From: Pseudomonas solani
Lineage (GTDB): Bacteria; Pseudomonadota; Gammaproteobacteria; Pseudomonadales; Pseudomonadaceae
Length of the DNA: 64,000 nucleotides
Direction: 5' to 3'
Assembly (NCBI RefSeq): GCF_026072635.1
Contig: NZ_AP023081.1
Span: forward strand, 6,597,286-6,661,285
In this document: one piece after another, positions 46,021-53,963 of the stretch
How positions within the stretch are numbered: position 1 is the stretch's first letter
Layout of the letters: each line of letters opens with the position of its first letter
Translations under genes and position numbers: made by a program
The notes under the pieces: generated by a model
Seen by the model: the letters and a program-made list of their open reading frames with translations, nothing else
Database searches by the model: none
What the model was told of the DNA's origin: nothing

Positions 46021-46947
46021 ATGAAGCTCGCCGTCGCCATCATCCATGGCATTGGCAACCAGCAGGACCTGCGTGACGACGACGGCCAGCACAGCTTCGC
46101 CCAGGGGCTGATCCGCGGCCTGCGCAAGCGCCTGGGCAGCGACGCAGAGCAGATCGCCTTCCAGAGCTGCTATTGGGCCAGCGTGCTGGACAAGCGTGAG
46201 CAGGCCTATCTCGACCGCCTGGAGCGCGAGCCCGTGACCTGGCGCTGGCTACGCGAAGCGGTGACGCTGTTCCTCGGTGACGCCAGCGGTTACCGCCAGG
46301 TCAGCCAGGCCTACGACACCACCTATGAGGAAGTGCACCAGTGCCTGCGCGCCGGCCTCAATGCCCTGCGCGCCCGGGTCGGCCCAACCACACCGCTGGT
46401 GGTGCTGGCCCATTCGCTGGGCGGGCACATCTTCTCCAACTTCGTCTGGGACCAGCAGAAGCTCAATGACACGCCAAGCTGCCCGCGCGACCCGTTCATC
46501 GCGCTGGAGACATTGGCCGGGCTGGTCACCTTCGGCTGCAATATCCCCCTGTTCACCTTCGCCTACGATCCTGTGCAACCCATACGCTTCCCTGGCCATT
46601 GCCTGGAGGAACGGGTGCGCGAACAGGCGCGCTGGCTGAATGTCTATGCCCCGGCAGATGCGCTCGGCTACCCGCTGCGGCCCCTGCAGAACTACGCTGC
46701 CGTCGTGCAGGAGGACCGCGCCATGCCGGTCGGCCCCTGGTACAAGCGGCACACCCCCCTGAGCCATATGGAGTATTGGGAAGATGCGCGTTTTCACCGT
46801 TACCTGGCAGGCCATCTGCGCCAGTTGCTTGCTGCTTGCGATGAGCCCCAGCCAGGCGGCGCCGGACGCCCGGAGCCAGCAGGAAATAGCGGGGCTGCTG
46901 ACGTTCGTGGCGTCGAGTGGCTGCCTGTTCATCCGCAACGGCAGTGA
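46021..46947 (+). CDS. Alpha/beta hydrolase with an extended, overlapping C-terminus
   Basis: 308 residues. The nucleophile serine is in VVLAHSLGGHIFSNF, and the N-terminal strand MKLAVAIIHGIGNQQD carries an HG oxyanion motif. A segment TPLSHMEYWEDARFHRYLAG near 250 is probably the catalytic His region. The last 40 or so residues (from about 269) are Pro/Gly/Ala-rich and coincide with another reading frame that begins at 46784. The true protein may end near residue 270, with the remainder read-through into the next gene. ATG 46021 has GGGAGAG. Confidence 0.75.
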   Translation: MKLAVAIIHGIGNQQDLRDDDGQHSFAQGLIRGLRKRLGSDAEQIAFQSCYWASVLDKREQAYLDRLEREPVTWRWLREAVTLFLGDASGYRQVSQAYDTTYEEVHQCLRAGLNALRARVGPTTPLVVLAHSLGGHIFSNFVWDQQKLNDTPSCPRDPFIALETLAGLVTFGCNIPLFTFAYDPVQPIRFPGHCLEERVREQARWLNVYAPADALGYPLRPLQNYAAVVQEDRAMPVGPWYKRHTPLSHMEYWEDARFHRYLAGHLRQLLAACDEPQPGGAGRPEPAGNSGAADVRGVEWLPVHPQRQ

Positions 46948-47164
46948 GTACCCGGCGACCGAAGCCCGCGATCATCTGCAGAAGAAGCTCGACTACCTGG
47001 AAAACAAGGGCCTGGTGGATTCCAGTGAGGACTTCATCGCCCGCGCCGCCACCGAGAGCAGCATGAGCGGCAAGCCGTACAAGGTGCGCTGCAACGGCCA
47101 GGAGCAGCTCTCCGCCGAATGGCTGAAGGCCGAACTGGCGCGCCTGCGCGCAGCCCGGCCCTGA
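46784..47164 (+). CDS. DUF5329-like secreted protein
   Basis: 126 residues. Residues 1-26 form a signal peptide (MRVFTVTWQAICASCLLLAM...SQAA). The mature part is well-formed: QQEIAGLLTFVASSGCLFIR, NGSEYPATEARDHLQKKLDY, DSSEDFIARAATESSMSGKP and YKVRCNGQEQ. This matches DUF5329 as I recall it, with two cysteines (SGCLF and VRCNG) that could form a disulfide. The first 164 bases overlap the upstream hydrolase frame in a different phase. A GGAG lies about 11 bases upstream of ATG 46784. Confidence 0.75.
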   Translation: MRVFTVTWQAICASCLLLAMSPSQAAPDARSQQEIAGLLTFVASSGCLFIRNGSEYPATEARDHLQKKLDYLENKGLVDSSEDFIARAATESSMSGKPYKVRCNGQEQLSAEWLKAELARLRAARP

Positions 47165-47167
47165 GCC

Positions 47168-48358
47168 TCAACCCGGCTGGCCGTCCACCCGCGCGCGGCA
47201 GAACATCGGCGCATAGTGCGCCAGGAACAGCGCGAAGGCGGCCAGCCAGCAGATACCGGCCAGGGGCAATGCCAGGTTCGGCAGCAGCCCCGGCAGGAAG
47301 ACCCGCGCCACCGCACCGCAGTTGACCAAAGCGAAGGCGACGCCCATCGCCTTCGGCGGGGACAGCGGCCGACCGGTATGGCCGAGGCTGACGCGAGCCA
47401 GCATCGCCAGAATCAGCCCTCCCATCGCCCCCACCGCCAGCGCGTGCAGCGGCAGGCTCGGGTTGCCCAGCAGTCCCAGGTGCCACAGCGCCTGCCCGAA
47501 CGGTGCGACCACCAGCCAGGCGAAGGCCAGGTGCAGCGACCAGAGCAGCGGTACGCGCCAGATGCCCGCGTCATACCAGCGCCCCAGGCGCACGGCATTG
47601 CCCAGTGCCAGGCAGGCGAACGGCAGCGCCACCCAGGGGCTGGCCTTCAGCGCCAGGCCCGAGGCGGTCAGCACCGCCACCAACAGGGCGCACCCGAGGG
47701 TGGCGCGATCCAGCCATGGCAGCGCTTTCACCTGCTGGGTGAGGCTCAGGCCACGCTGGGTAAAGAAGGGAATCACCCGCCCGCCGATCAGGCCCATCAG
47801 CGCCGCAATCAGCCACATCGCCGCGAGCACGCCCTGGCGCTGCAGGCCGTCGTCGCCCAGCGCCAGGCCGGTCAATACCAGGGCATCGGCGCTGCCGAGC
47901 AGGAGCAATACGGCCACCACCGGGTAGTTGTTGCGCTGGCGCACCTGCCACAGGCTGCGGCCGATAACGAAGGCCAGCAGAGGCAAGAAAGCGGCTTGCA
48001 AGGGGACCAGCATGACCAGCGGTGCGCCCAGCAACCACGCCAGGCGCGCGGCGAGCCAGAGTGCGGCGAGCACCATCAGCGGGCGCCCGGAGAGCCCCGC
48101 CCTGCCCGTCCAGTTCTGCACGGCGGTGAGCAGGAAGCCGGCGATGATGGCGACGCCGAAACCGAAGGGCATTTCATGGCGATGCCAGGCCAGCCAGCCA
48201 CCCACGGGTTGCCAGACGGCAAAATGGCCGGCGAGCGCGGCGAGCCAAAGCGCGATGGCGATCAGCGCGAAGAGCGCGCCGGCGAGGAAGAAGGGGCGGA
48301 AGCCAAGGCGCCAGAGCGGCGCGATGGCCAGTTCCCGTTTACGGTCACGCAACTGCAT
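47168..48358 (-). CDS. NnrS-family membrane protein
   Basis: 396 residues with 12 membrane helices. The haem-copper NnrS family marks are LWRLGFRPFFLAGALFALIA near 14-33, WHRHEMPFGFGVAIIAGFLL near 58 and LPLHALAVGAMGGLILAMLA. NnrS proteins protect against or respond to nitric oxide. It lies downstream of ppyR and fhp, so it belongs to the NO response cluster. ATG 48356-48358 overlaps the ppyR end by 14 bases. Confidence 0.88.
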   Translation of the reverse strand: MQLRDRKRELAIAPLWRLGFRPFFLAGALFALIAIALWLAALAGHFAVWQPVGGWLAWHRHEMPFGFGVAIIAGFLLTAVQNWTGRAGLSGRPLMVLAALWLAARLAWLLGAPLVMLVPLQAAFLPLLAFVIGRSLWQVRQRNNYPVVAVLLLLGSADALVLTGLALGDDGLQRQGVLAAMWLIAALMGLIGGRVIPFFTQRGLSLTQQVKALPWLDRATLGCALLVAVLTASGLALKASPWVALPFACLALGNAVRLGRWYDAGIWRVPLLWSLHLAFAWLVVAPFGQALWHLGLLGNPSLPLHALAVGAMGGLILAMLARVSLGHTGRPLSPPKAMGVAFALVNCGAVARVFLPGLLPNLALPLAGICWLAAFALFLAHYAPMFCRARVDGQPG

Positions 48359-48590
48359 GGAGCGCCTCCTTGCGCAACTGGTATTGGGCGGTGAGGCGCA
48401 TGACGTAGCCAAGCTTCAGCAGCGTGGGCCCGAAGATGACCATGCCGTGGAAGGCGATCAGCGGCAGCAGGCCGAAGAACGGGTCGAGCATGTAGCCGCA
48501 CAGGATGCCGACCAGCAGCATGATCAGGCCAACCCACAGCACCTGGTTGGCGAAGCGCAGAAGAGCGTCGGGGGAGTTGAAGAAGGTCAT
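48345..48590 (-). CDS. PpyR-like small membrane protein
   Basis: 81 residues with two membrane helices (about 17-37 and 41-60). It matches the position and length of PpyR (PA2663), a membrane protein that affects psl and pyoverdine genes in P. aeruginosa, next to fhp. It starts MTFFNSPDALLRFANQVLW. Because I cannot run a search, the name rests mainly on synteny. It lies 52 bases after the fhp stop and overlaps nnrS. Confidence 0.65.
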   Translation of the reverse strand: MTFFNSPDALLRFANQVLWVGLIMLLVGILCGYMLDPFFGLLPLIAFHGMVIFGPTLLKLGYVMRLTAQYQLRKEALHAVA

Positions 48591-48610
48591 GGTGGTTTCC
48601 TCGTTCAAGG

Positions 48611-48633
48611 CCCGGCGCCTCGTGAGCGCCGGG
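48611..48633 (-). repeat. Stem-loop between fhp and ppyR
   Basis: CCCGGCGC (48611-48618) pairs with GCGCCGGG (48626-48633) around a 7-base loop. With no T tract it may reduce, not stop, transcription into ppyR-nnrS. Confidence 0.5.
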
Positions 48634-48642
48634 CGGGGTCGA

Positions 48643-49823
48643 TCAGCTGTCGAGGGCACTGGCGGGCCCGAAGAACTCGTAGTGGCATTGTTCACCGGGC
48701 ACGCCCAGCGCCTTCAGGTGCTTCTTCACCTGGGCCATGAAAGGCTTGGGCCCGAGGAAGTAGGCGTCCAGGTCGCGCTCGGCCGGCAACCAGCCCCCAG
48801 ACGCTCGCGGGTGAGGAAGCCGGTGCCGTCGGCGCGATCGCTTTCGGCCGGTTCGCTGTAGCAGACGAAGTGCTGGAGGTTCGGGCGCCGGGCGGCAATC
48901 TCTTCGACCCAGTCGCGGAAGGCGTGTACCGCGCCGTTGCGCGCGCAGTGGATGAAGTGGATCGGCCGGTCGCTGTGCTGCGCCACTTCGAGCATCGCCA
49001 ATGCGGGGGTGATACCGACACCCGCCGTGATCAGCACCAGGGGTTTGCGGCTGGGGCGCAGGACGAAATCCCCGGCCGGCGCGAACAGTTCGACGCGATC
49101 GCCTTCGACGATATGGTCGTGGAGAAAGTTGGAGACCTTGCCGCCCTTTTCGCGCTTGACGCTGATGCGGTAGGAGCGGTCATTGGCGGCAGCGGACAGG
49201 GAGTAGTTGCGGCGCGCTTCTTCGCCATCGATTTCCAGGCGCAGGCCGATGAACTGGCCGGGCGCGAAGTCCAGCACCGCGCCACCGTCTTCGGGCACCA
49301 GGTGGAAGGAGGTGATCTCCTCGCTCTCCGCGACCTTGCGCTCGACGATGAAGCCGCGCGCGCCGCGCCAGCCACCGGGGGCTTCGGCACTGGCGGCATA
49401 GATTTCCTCTTCCGAACCGATCAGCAGGCCGGCAAGCAGTTCATAGGCTTGGGCCCAGGCATCTATGACTTCGTCCGTGGCGATGTCTTCGCCCAGGACT
49501 TCACGGATGGAGCGCAGCAGGCAGTCGCCAACGATCGGGTAGTGCTCCGGGAGGATCTGCAGGGCGACGTGCTTGGCGACGATGCGGCTGACCAGCGGGC
49601 CGAGCACTTCGAGTTGATCGATGTGACGGGCATACATCAGTACACCGTTGGCGAGGGCGCGAGCCTGGTCGCCGCTGGCCTGGTGGGCCTGGTTGAACAG
49701 GGGACGTACTTGCGGATACTCGGTGAGCATCATCTTGTAGAAATGGGTGGTGAGGGCTTCGCCACCGGTCTCCAGCAGGGGGACGGTGGATTTGACGATT
49801 GCACGCACTTGGCTGGACAGCAT
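48643..49823 (-). pseudogene. fhp: Flavohemoprotein (NO dioxygenase), broken by one frameshift near the 3' end
   Basis: Residues 1-340 read normally from ATG 49821-49823 (MLSSQVRAIVKSTVPLLETG): a globin domain with proximal-His region VAKHVALQILPEHY, FAD motif RNYSLSAAAND and NAD motif GVGITPALAMLEVAQ. After TGFLTRERLGA the frame fails and stops at 48726. In another frame the expected end continues (PAERDLDAYFLGPKPFMAQV, then a His-Tyr-Glu-Phe-Phe end) to the stop at 48643-48645. One missing base within 48791-48799, beside a C5 run, explains it; with it restored the protein would be 393 residues, the normal length. It converts NO to nitrate. Confidence 0.85.
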
Positions 49824-49870
49824 GGTTGGACTCCGTTTTTTAGATGGGTCTGAATCACGCTGTAGGTATT

Positions 49871-49885
49871 ACATCTTCCGTGCCA
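49871..49885 (-). promoter_or_regulatory. Candidate sigma-54 promoter of fhp
   Basis: On the leftward strand, TGGCAC-GGAAG-ATGT has a perfect -24 box and a -12 box with GT in place of GC. It lies 48-62 bases upstream of the fhp ATG, which fits activation by the adjacent NorR-type regulator. Confidence 0.6.
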
Positions 49886-49963
49886 GATTTTAATTTCTTT
49901 AAAATCAATCAGTTGTAGTTTTATGAGTTGTTTTGACTACAATCAATTTCGAGTCAATCCGAC
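49886..49963. promoter_or_regulatory. Regulator binding region between fhp and fhpR
   Basis: Three features lie in this AT-rich divergent region. A perfect dyad GATTTTAA-TTTCT-TTAAAATC sits at 49886-49906. A TTGTAGT / ACTACAA dyad pairs 49913-49919 with 49936-49942. Two NorR-type GT-N7-AC sites lie at 49927-49937 and 49953-49963. The motif is short, so single matches could be chance. Confidence 0.5.
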
Positions 49964-49977
49964 ATCAAGAAGTCAAT

Positions 49978-51531
49978 ATGACAACTCCATCCTTGCTGCA
50001 GACGCTCATCCCCCTGGTGACCGACCTTTCTCGCGACCTGCCGGAGCGTGAGCGCTACCGCCGCCTTCTCGGCGCATTGCGCGACCTGTTGCCCTGCGAC
50101 GCCACCGCCCTGCTGCAGCTCGATGGCGAACAGCTGGTGCCGCTCGCAGTGGACGGGCTGAGCGCGGATACCTTGGGGCGGCGTTTCAAGGTCACCGAAC
50201 ACCCGCGCCTGCAGGCGCTGCTGGAGAATCGCGGGCCGACCCGCTTCCCCGCTGACTGCGATCTACCCGACCCTTATGACGGCCTGGTGGAGGGCCATCT
50301 GGAGCACCTGGAAGTACACGACTGTCTTGGCTGCCCGCTGTTCCTCGATGACCGCCCCTGGGGCCTGCTGACGCTGGACGCGCTGAACCCGTCGCGCTTC
50401 TCCAGCGAGGACCTGCAAACCCTGGAGCACTTCGCCAGCTTGGCAGCCGCCACGGTGAAAGCAGCCGAGCGTATGCACGGCCTGGAACGCCTCGCAGCGG
50501 ACGAACAGCAGCGGGCGGAGGTCTATCGCCAGGCCGCCGGGCAGGTACGGCCGCAGGAAATGATCGGCCAGAGCCCCGCGCACAAGGCGCTGGTGGAGGA
50601 GATCGCCGTGGTAGGTGGCAGTGAGCTGACGGTGTTGATCAGCGGCGAAACGGGCGTCGGCAAGGAGTTGGTGGCCCAGGCGATCCACGCCAAGTCGCCA
50701 CGCAGCAACCAGCCCCTCATCAGCCTCAACTGCGCGGCCCTGCCGGACACCCTGGTGGAGAGCGAGCTGTTCGGCCATGTACGTGGTGCCTTCTCCGGTG
50801 CGGTGGGCGACAGGCGCGGCAAGTTCGAGCTGGCCGACGGTGGCAGCCTGTTCCTCGACGAGGTCGGCGAGCTGCCCCTGGCGATCCAGGCGAAGCTGCT
50901 GCGGGTGTTACAGAGTGGCCAGTTGCAGCGGGTGGGATCGGATCGCGAGCATCGGGTGAACGTCCGGGTGATCGCCGCCACCAACCGCGACCTGGCCGAG
51001 GAAGTTCGCCATGGCCGCTTCCGCGCCGATCTCTATCACCGCCTCAGCGTCTACCCCATGCGTGTACCGCCGCTGCGTGATCGTGGCCGTGATGTGCTGC
51101 TGCTCGCCGGTTTCTTCCTGGAGAACAACCGCGCTCAACTGGGGCTGCGCAGCTTGCGCCTCAGTCAGGACGCCCAAGCCGCCCTCCTCGGCTACGACTG
51201 GCCGGGCAACGTACGGGAGCTGGAACACCTGATCGGGCGGGCGGGACTCAAGGCGCGGGTGTCGCAGCCGGATCGGCCACGCATCCTCACCCTGACGGCA
51301 GCGGACCTGGCATTACCGAGCTCGGGAACACCTGCGCAGATGAACGAGACGGTCGTCGAAGAGCTGCCAGCCGCTGTCGGCGATCTACGCGCGGCGGTGG
51401 ATGTCTATCAGCAGCGACTGGTGACCGCAGCGCTGGAGCGCAACGAAGGCAACTGGGCCGCAGCCGCTCGGGAGCTGGGACTGGATCGCGCCAACCTGCT
51501 GCGCCTGGCCAAGCGCCTGGGCATCAAGTGA
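49978..51531 (+). CDS. fhpR: Nitric-oxide-responsive sigma-54 activator (NorR/FhpR)
   Basis: 517 residues from ATG 49978. The GAF domain (about 1-170) keeps NorR iron-site features: DLPDPYDGLVEGH with acidic residues near 95-101 and Cys116 in VHDCLGCPLF. The AAA+ domain (about 196-425) has Walker A SGETGVGKE (222-230), GAFSGA at 270-275 (the sigma-54 contact loop, T replaced by S) and Walker B LFLDEVGEL. The Fis-type HTH is at the C-terminus (WAAAARELGLDRANLLRLAK). NO binding to non-haem iron activates it. It diverges from fhp, its expected target. Confidence 0.94.
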   Translation: MTTPSLLQTLIPLVTDLSRDLPERERYRRLLGALRDLLPCDATALLQLDGEQLVPLAVDGLSADTLGRRFKVTEHPRLQALLENRGPTRFPADCDLPDPYDGLVEGHLEHLEVHDCLGCPLFLDDRPWGLLTLDALNPSRFSSEDLQTLEHFASLAAATVKAAERMHGLERLAADEQQRAEVYRQAAGQVRPQEMIGQSPAHKALVEEIAVVGGSELTVLISGETGVGKELVAQAIHAKSPRSNQPLISLNCAALPDTLVESELFGHVRGAFSGAVGDRRGKFELADGGSLFLDEVGELPLAIQAKLLRVLQSGQLQRVGSDREHRVNVRVIAATNRDLAEEVRHGRFRADLYHRLSVYPMRVPPLRDRGRDVLLLAGFFLENNRAQLGLRSLRLSQDAQAALLGYDWPGNVRELEHLIGRAGLKARVSQPDRPRILTLTAADLALPSSGTPAQMNETVVEELPAAVGDLRAAVDVYQQRLVTAALERNEGNWAAAARELGLDRANLLRLAKRLGIK

Positions 51532-51633
51532 CGGTGAGGCGGCTCGTCCGGTGGGCGGTAAAGGGTAGGAGGAACTGGTAAACTCCCGCCCCTTCCAGGC
51601 CGGTACCGGGCCGTCATCTTCAGAGCGTCATTC

Positions 51634-51681
51634 GTGGAACTGTTCAAGGGCTCCACTGGGAAATCTCGCCTTTTCTCGTGA
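51634..51681 (+). pseudogene. queD: queD 5' fragment at the prophage junction (probable attL)
   Basis: A GTG-initiated frame gives MELFK and then GSTGKSRLFS and a stop. MELFK is the usual Pseudomonas QueD start (followed by EFTFE), and in PAO1 a QueD-type gene (PA2666) follows fhp-fhpR. The match ends after GTGGAACTGTTCAAGG (51634-51649). QueD (6-carboxy-tetrahydropterin synthase) acts in queuosine synthesis. The rest of the gene is not in the window. Confidence 0.5.
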
Positions 51682-51682
51682 C

Positions 51683-51721
51683 ATGCCGCGCGCCGCCGAA
51701 AGGCCCCCGCATGCGCGGCAT
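51683..51721 (+). terminator. Hairpin terminator just inside the prophage
   Basis: A 9-bp stem ATGCCGCGC (51683-51691) / GCGCGGCAT (51713-51721) with a 21-base loop, followed by TTTATT. It would isolate the integrase from fhpR transcription. Confidence 0.65.
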
Positions 51722-51767
51722 TTTATTCCCACTGCATACCAACAGATTTATTCAAATCCCGAAACTT

Positions 51768-51816
51768 CCAGTACATTATCCAGTACATCGACCTATCACG
51801 ACCAAGGATGTACTGG
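51768..51816. repeat. Three CCAGTACAT boxes upstream of the integrase
   Basis: CCAGTACAT occurs at 51768-51776 and 51780-51788 (direct, 12-base period), and the inverse GATGTACTGG at 51807-51816 touches the integrase GTG start. This layout suggests an operator or integrase arm-type sites. Confidence 0.55.
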
Positions 51817-53017
51817 TGGCACTCACTGACACAGCGGCTCGCCAGGCGAAGCCGAAGGACAAGGCATACACCATCCCAGACAGTCTGGGGCTATCACTCT
51901 ACGTCGCACCGACTGGCGTGAAGAGCTGGCATTTCAGGTTCACCTGGCTCAACAAGCAGGCCCGCATATCCCTGGGCGTCTACCCTGACGTTGGCCTGAA
52001 GGAAGCCCGCCAGCGCCGCGACGAGGCCAGGGAGTCAGTGGCTGCCGGCAAAGACCCGAGGGCTGTGCGAAAGCAGGAAAGGGCCTCTCTGGTGAAGGAG
52101 AATGACCGAACGTTCCGCACGATCTATGAGGAGTGGCTGGCCTTTCGCCAGGGCGAGGGATCGCGGAACAAGAAGGGGAAGCTGTCACCTGGCACCCTGA
52201 AGGGCATCAGGATCGCGATGGAGAACGACGTGCTCCCATCGCTCGGCTCCAGCAGCATAAAGGCGATCAGCAGGTCGGACGTGATCGCCATCATCCGGCG
52301 CATCGAGAGGCGAGACGCAATCACCTCATCGGTGAAGACGCGCCAGTGGATGGGCCAGGTGTTCCGCTATGCCATCGCGATCGGGGCCCTGGACGCAGAT
52401 CCTACGGCTGAGATGCACGAGGTCACAGAGAAGACCGGAGCCTACAAGCACCGGGCGTTCGTTGATGCATCTGAGCTGCCGGCAGTCATGTGGGCCATCA
52501 GGAATGCCAGGCTTTCGATCACGGCGCGGTCAGCCCTGATGCTCATGATCTACACGGCATGCCGCCCTGGCGAAGCGCGGATGGCGCAATGGGCCGACTT
52601 CGATCTCGACCAGGCGACATGGACGATACCGGCGGACAGGATGAAGATGCGGCGCGACCATGTGGTCCCACTCCCTGCGCAAGCTGTCGACCTTGTGAAA
52701 GGCATGCGAGCTCTGTCACAGGACGGGGTCTACGTGTTCCCGGCGCCTGGAGCAGCCAGAAACCTCTCGGTCCGAATTATGCGACAGACGCCATGGCCGC
52801 CGCCGGGCTGCGCGGGAAGCAATCGCCCCATGGTTTCCGCCACATGTTCTCAACCGAGATGAATGGCCGCGGTTACAACCGGGATTGGATCGAGAGACAG
52901 CTGGCCCACGCAGACCCCAGCGTAATCCGGGACACCTACAACCACGCCACTTACCTGGAGCAGCGCCGCGGGATGATGCAGGAATGGGCAGATCTCGTCG
53001 ATCAGGCTGACCACTGA
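51816..53017 (+). pseudogene. int: Tyrosine integrase (P4 type), frameshifted
   Basis: The GTG start (51816) has an AAGGA site 8 bases upstream. The N-terminal DUF4102-type arm-binding domain (ALTDTAARQAKPKDKAYTIP) is followed by the core-binding domain and catalytic Arg in YTACRPGEARMAQW. After VYVFPAPG the frame shifts by one base, and in the new frame the rest is intact: SPHGFRHMFSTEM (His-x-x-Arg), LAHADPSVIRDTY and the Tyr in TYNHATYLEQRRGMMQEWAD. The break lies in 52747-52753; adding one base gives a normal 400-residue protein. As read, the product stops at 52862 without the His and Tyr. Confidence 0.88.
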
Positions 53018-53460
53018 GCCTCAAGCCTACGCTTCAGCGCCCGGTTGCTCGGGCGCGTCACCCTGGCGGCATTCCTGAACAGGTCGACACCTGCCTGAAC
53101 TGCCGCTATCTCTTCTGGCGTCCCGCCAAGAACCTCCATCCCGACGTAGAGCAGACCGTCACAACGGACCCTGGCAATCGGACTTGGCCGGCCATCGACC
53201 GTAAGCGACAGGTACTCGCACAGCTGGTCGTGCATCACGTAGGCCTGCCCGAACTTTCCCCATGGAGGAATCACACCATGCATGACCCGCGGGATGCTGC
53301 CGCCGTCGGTGAGAATTCCTGCAGGCACAGCGGCCCATTGACGGTCGCTGAGCATCAGGCGGAACGGTGACAGGATGCGCCAGTGATCGGCGCCAAGCGC
53401 TTCGCTGGCTTCACGATCGTACCGCGTGTCGAGCGGGGCATCGAAGAAAGGGAATGTCAT
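53002..53460 (-). CDS. DUF1353-family phage protein
   Basis: 152 residues beginning MTFPFFDAPLDTRYDREASE. DUF1353 marks are AVPAGILTDGGSIPRVMHGV near 60 and GKFGQAYVMHDQLCEYLSLT near 85. The family occurs in phage and is often near lysis genes, but its function is unknown. It is the last gene of the leftward late operon, and its end overlaps the convergent integrase end by 16 bases. Confidence 0.82.
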   Translation of the reverse strand: MTFPFFDAPLDTRYDREASEALGADHWRILSPFRLMLSDRQWAAVPAGILTDGGSIPRVMHGVIPPWGKFGQAYVMHDQLCEYLSLTVDGRPSPIARVRCDGLLYVGMEVLGGTPEEIAAVQAGVDLFRNAARVTRPSNRALKRRLEAQWSA

Positions 53461-53963
53461 GCCATGGCATCCATGGCACGGGCATAGTTCTCGCTCCAGC
53501 GCCGGCGCAGTTCGGCCTTCTCCTGGTCATCGCCGCGGCTGTATGCTCCAGGCCGCCAGGTGCGAAGGTACAGCTGCCAGCCAGCCTCAACCTCGCCTGG
53601 CGTCGGCAGGGCCATGGGGTCAGCCCAGAGCAGCAGCCTGGCAAATCCTGCGGCCAGAATGTCGTCATGCTCAAGTCTTGCGTGCACCAGCTCAGCAACA
53701 GGCCGGACGCCGCGCTCATCGCACAGCGTGACGGCATGCTGACGGGTGTTCTTGTGGCGCAGAACGCCATTCACCCCGCCGCCCTGCTCGAACTGCCAGA
53801 GCCCTCTGGCTGGTCCTGTAGGCCACTGCCGGCGGCGCTGCTTGGGGTCTTCCTGAAGGGTTGTGGCGAGAAGCTGCAACTCTGCGGGCCGCCCGGTCAT
53901 TTTCACCGGGAGGATGGTCAGGGCTGGGATGATCACCGTCAGCCGTAGATCGTGCAGAGTCAT
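53457..53963 (-). CDS. Lysozyme-like phage protein (probable endolysin-related)
   Basis: 168 residues. The pattern TGPARGLWQFEQGGGVNGVL and AAGFARLLLWADPMALPTPG matches a family of phage proteins seen beside holins, in which a QES-type Glu probably acts in a lysozyme-like fold. Here the position reads LQEDPKQ, Glu kept but Ser replaced by Asp. No signal peptide is clear; MTLHDLRLTVIIPALTILPV is the start and is mildly hydrophobic. It follows the holin by a 4-base overlap. I place it in the lysis cassette, but activity is unproven. Confidence 0.6.
   Translation of the reverse strand: MTLHDLRLTVIIPALTILPVKMTGRPAELQLLATTLQEDPKQRRRQWPTGPARGLWQFEQGGGVNGVLRHKNTRQHAVTLCDERGVRPVAELVHARLEHDDILAAGFARLLLWADPMALPTPGEVEAGWQLYLRTWRPGAYSRGDDQEKAELRRRWSENYARAMDAMA

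Noticed and set aside
51540..51800. tRNA gene as the integration site
   Set aside because: No cloverleaf, T-loop or CCA end was found near the junction; the queD-like frame explains the site better.
51678..51815. Upstream extension of the integrase to ATG-like starts
   Set aside because: The extension has no family match and crosses the terminator and CCAGTACAT boxes; GTG 51816 has a ribosome site and begins the conserved domain.
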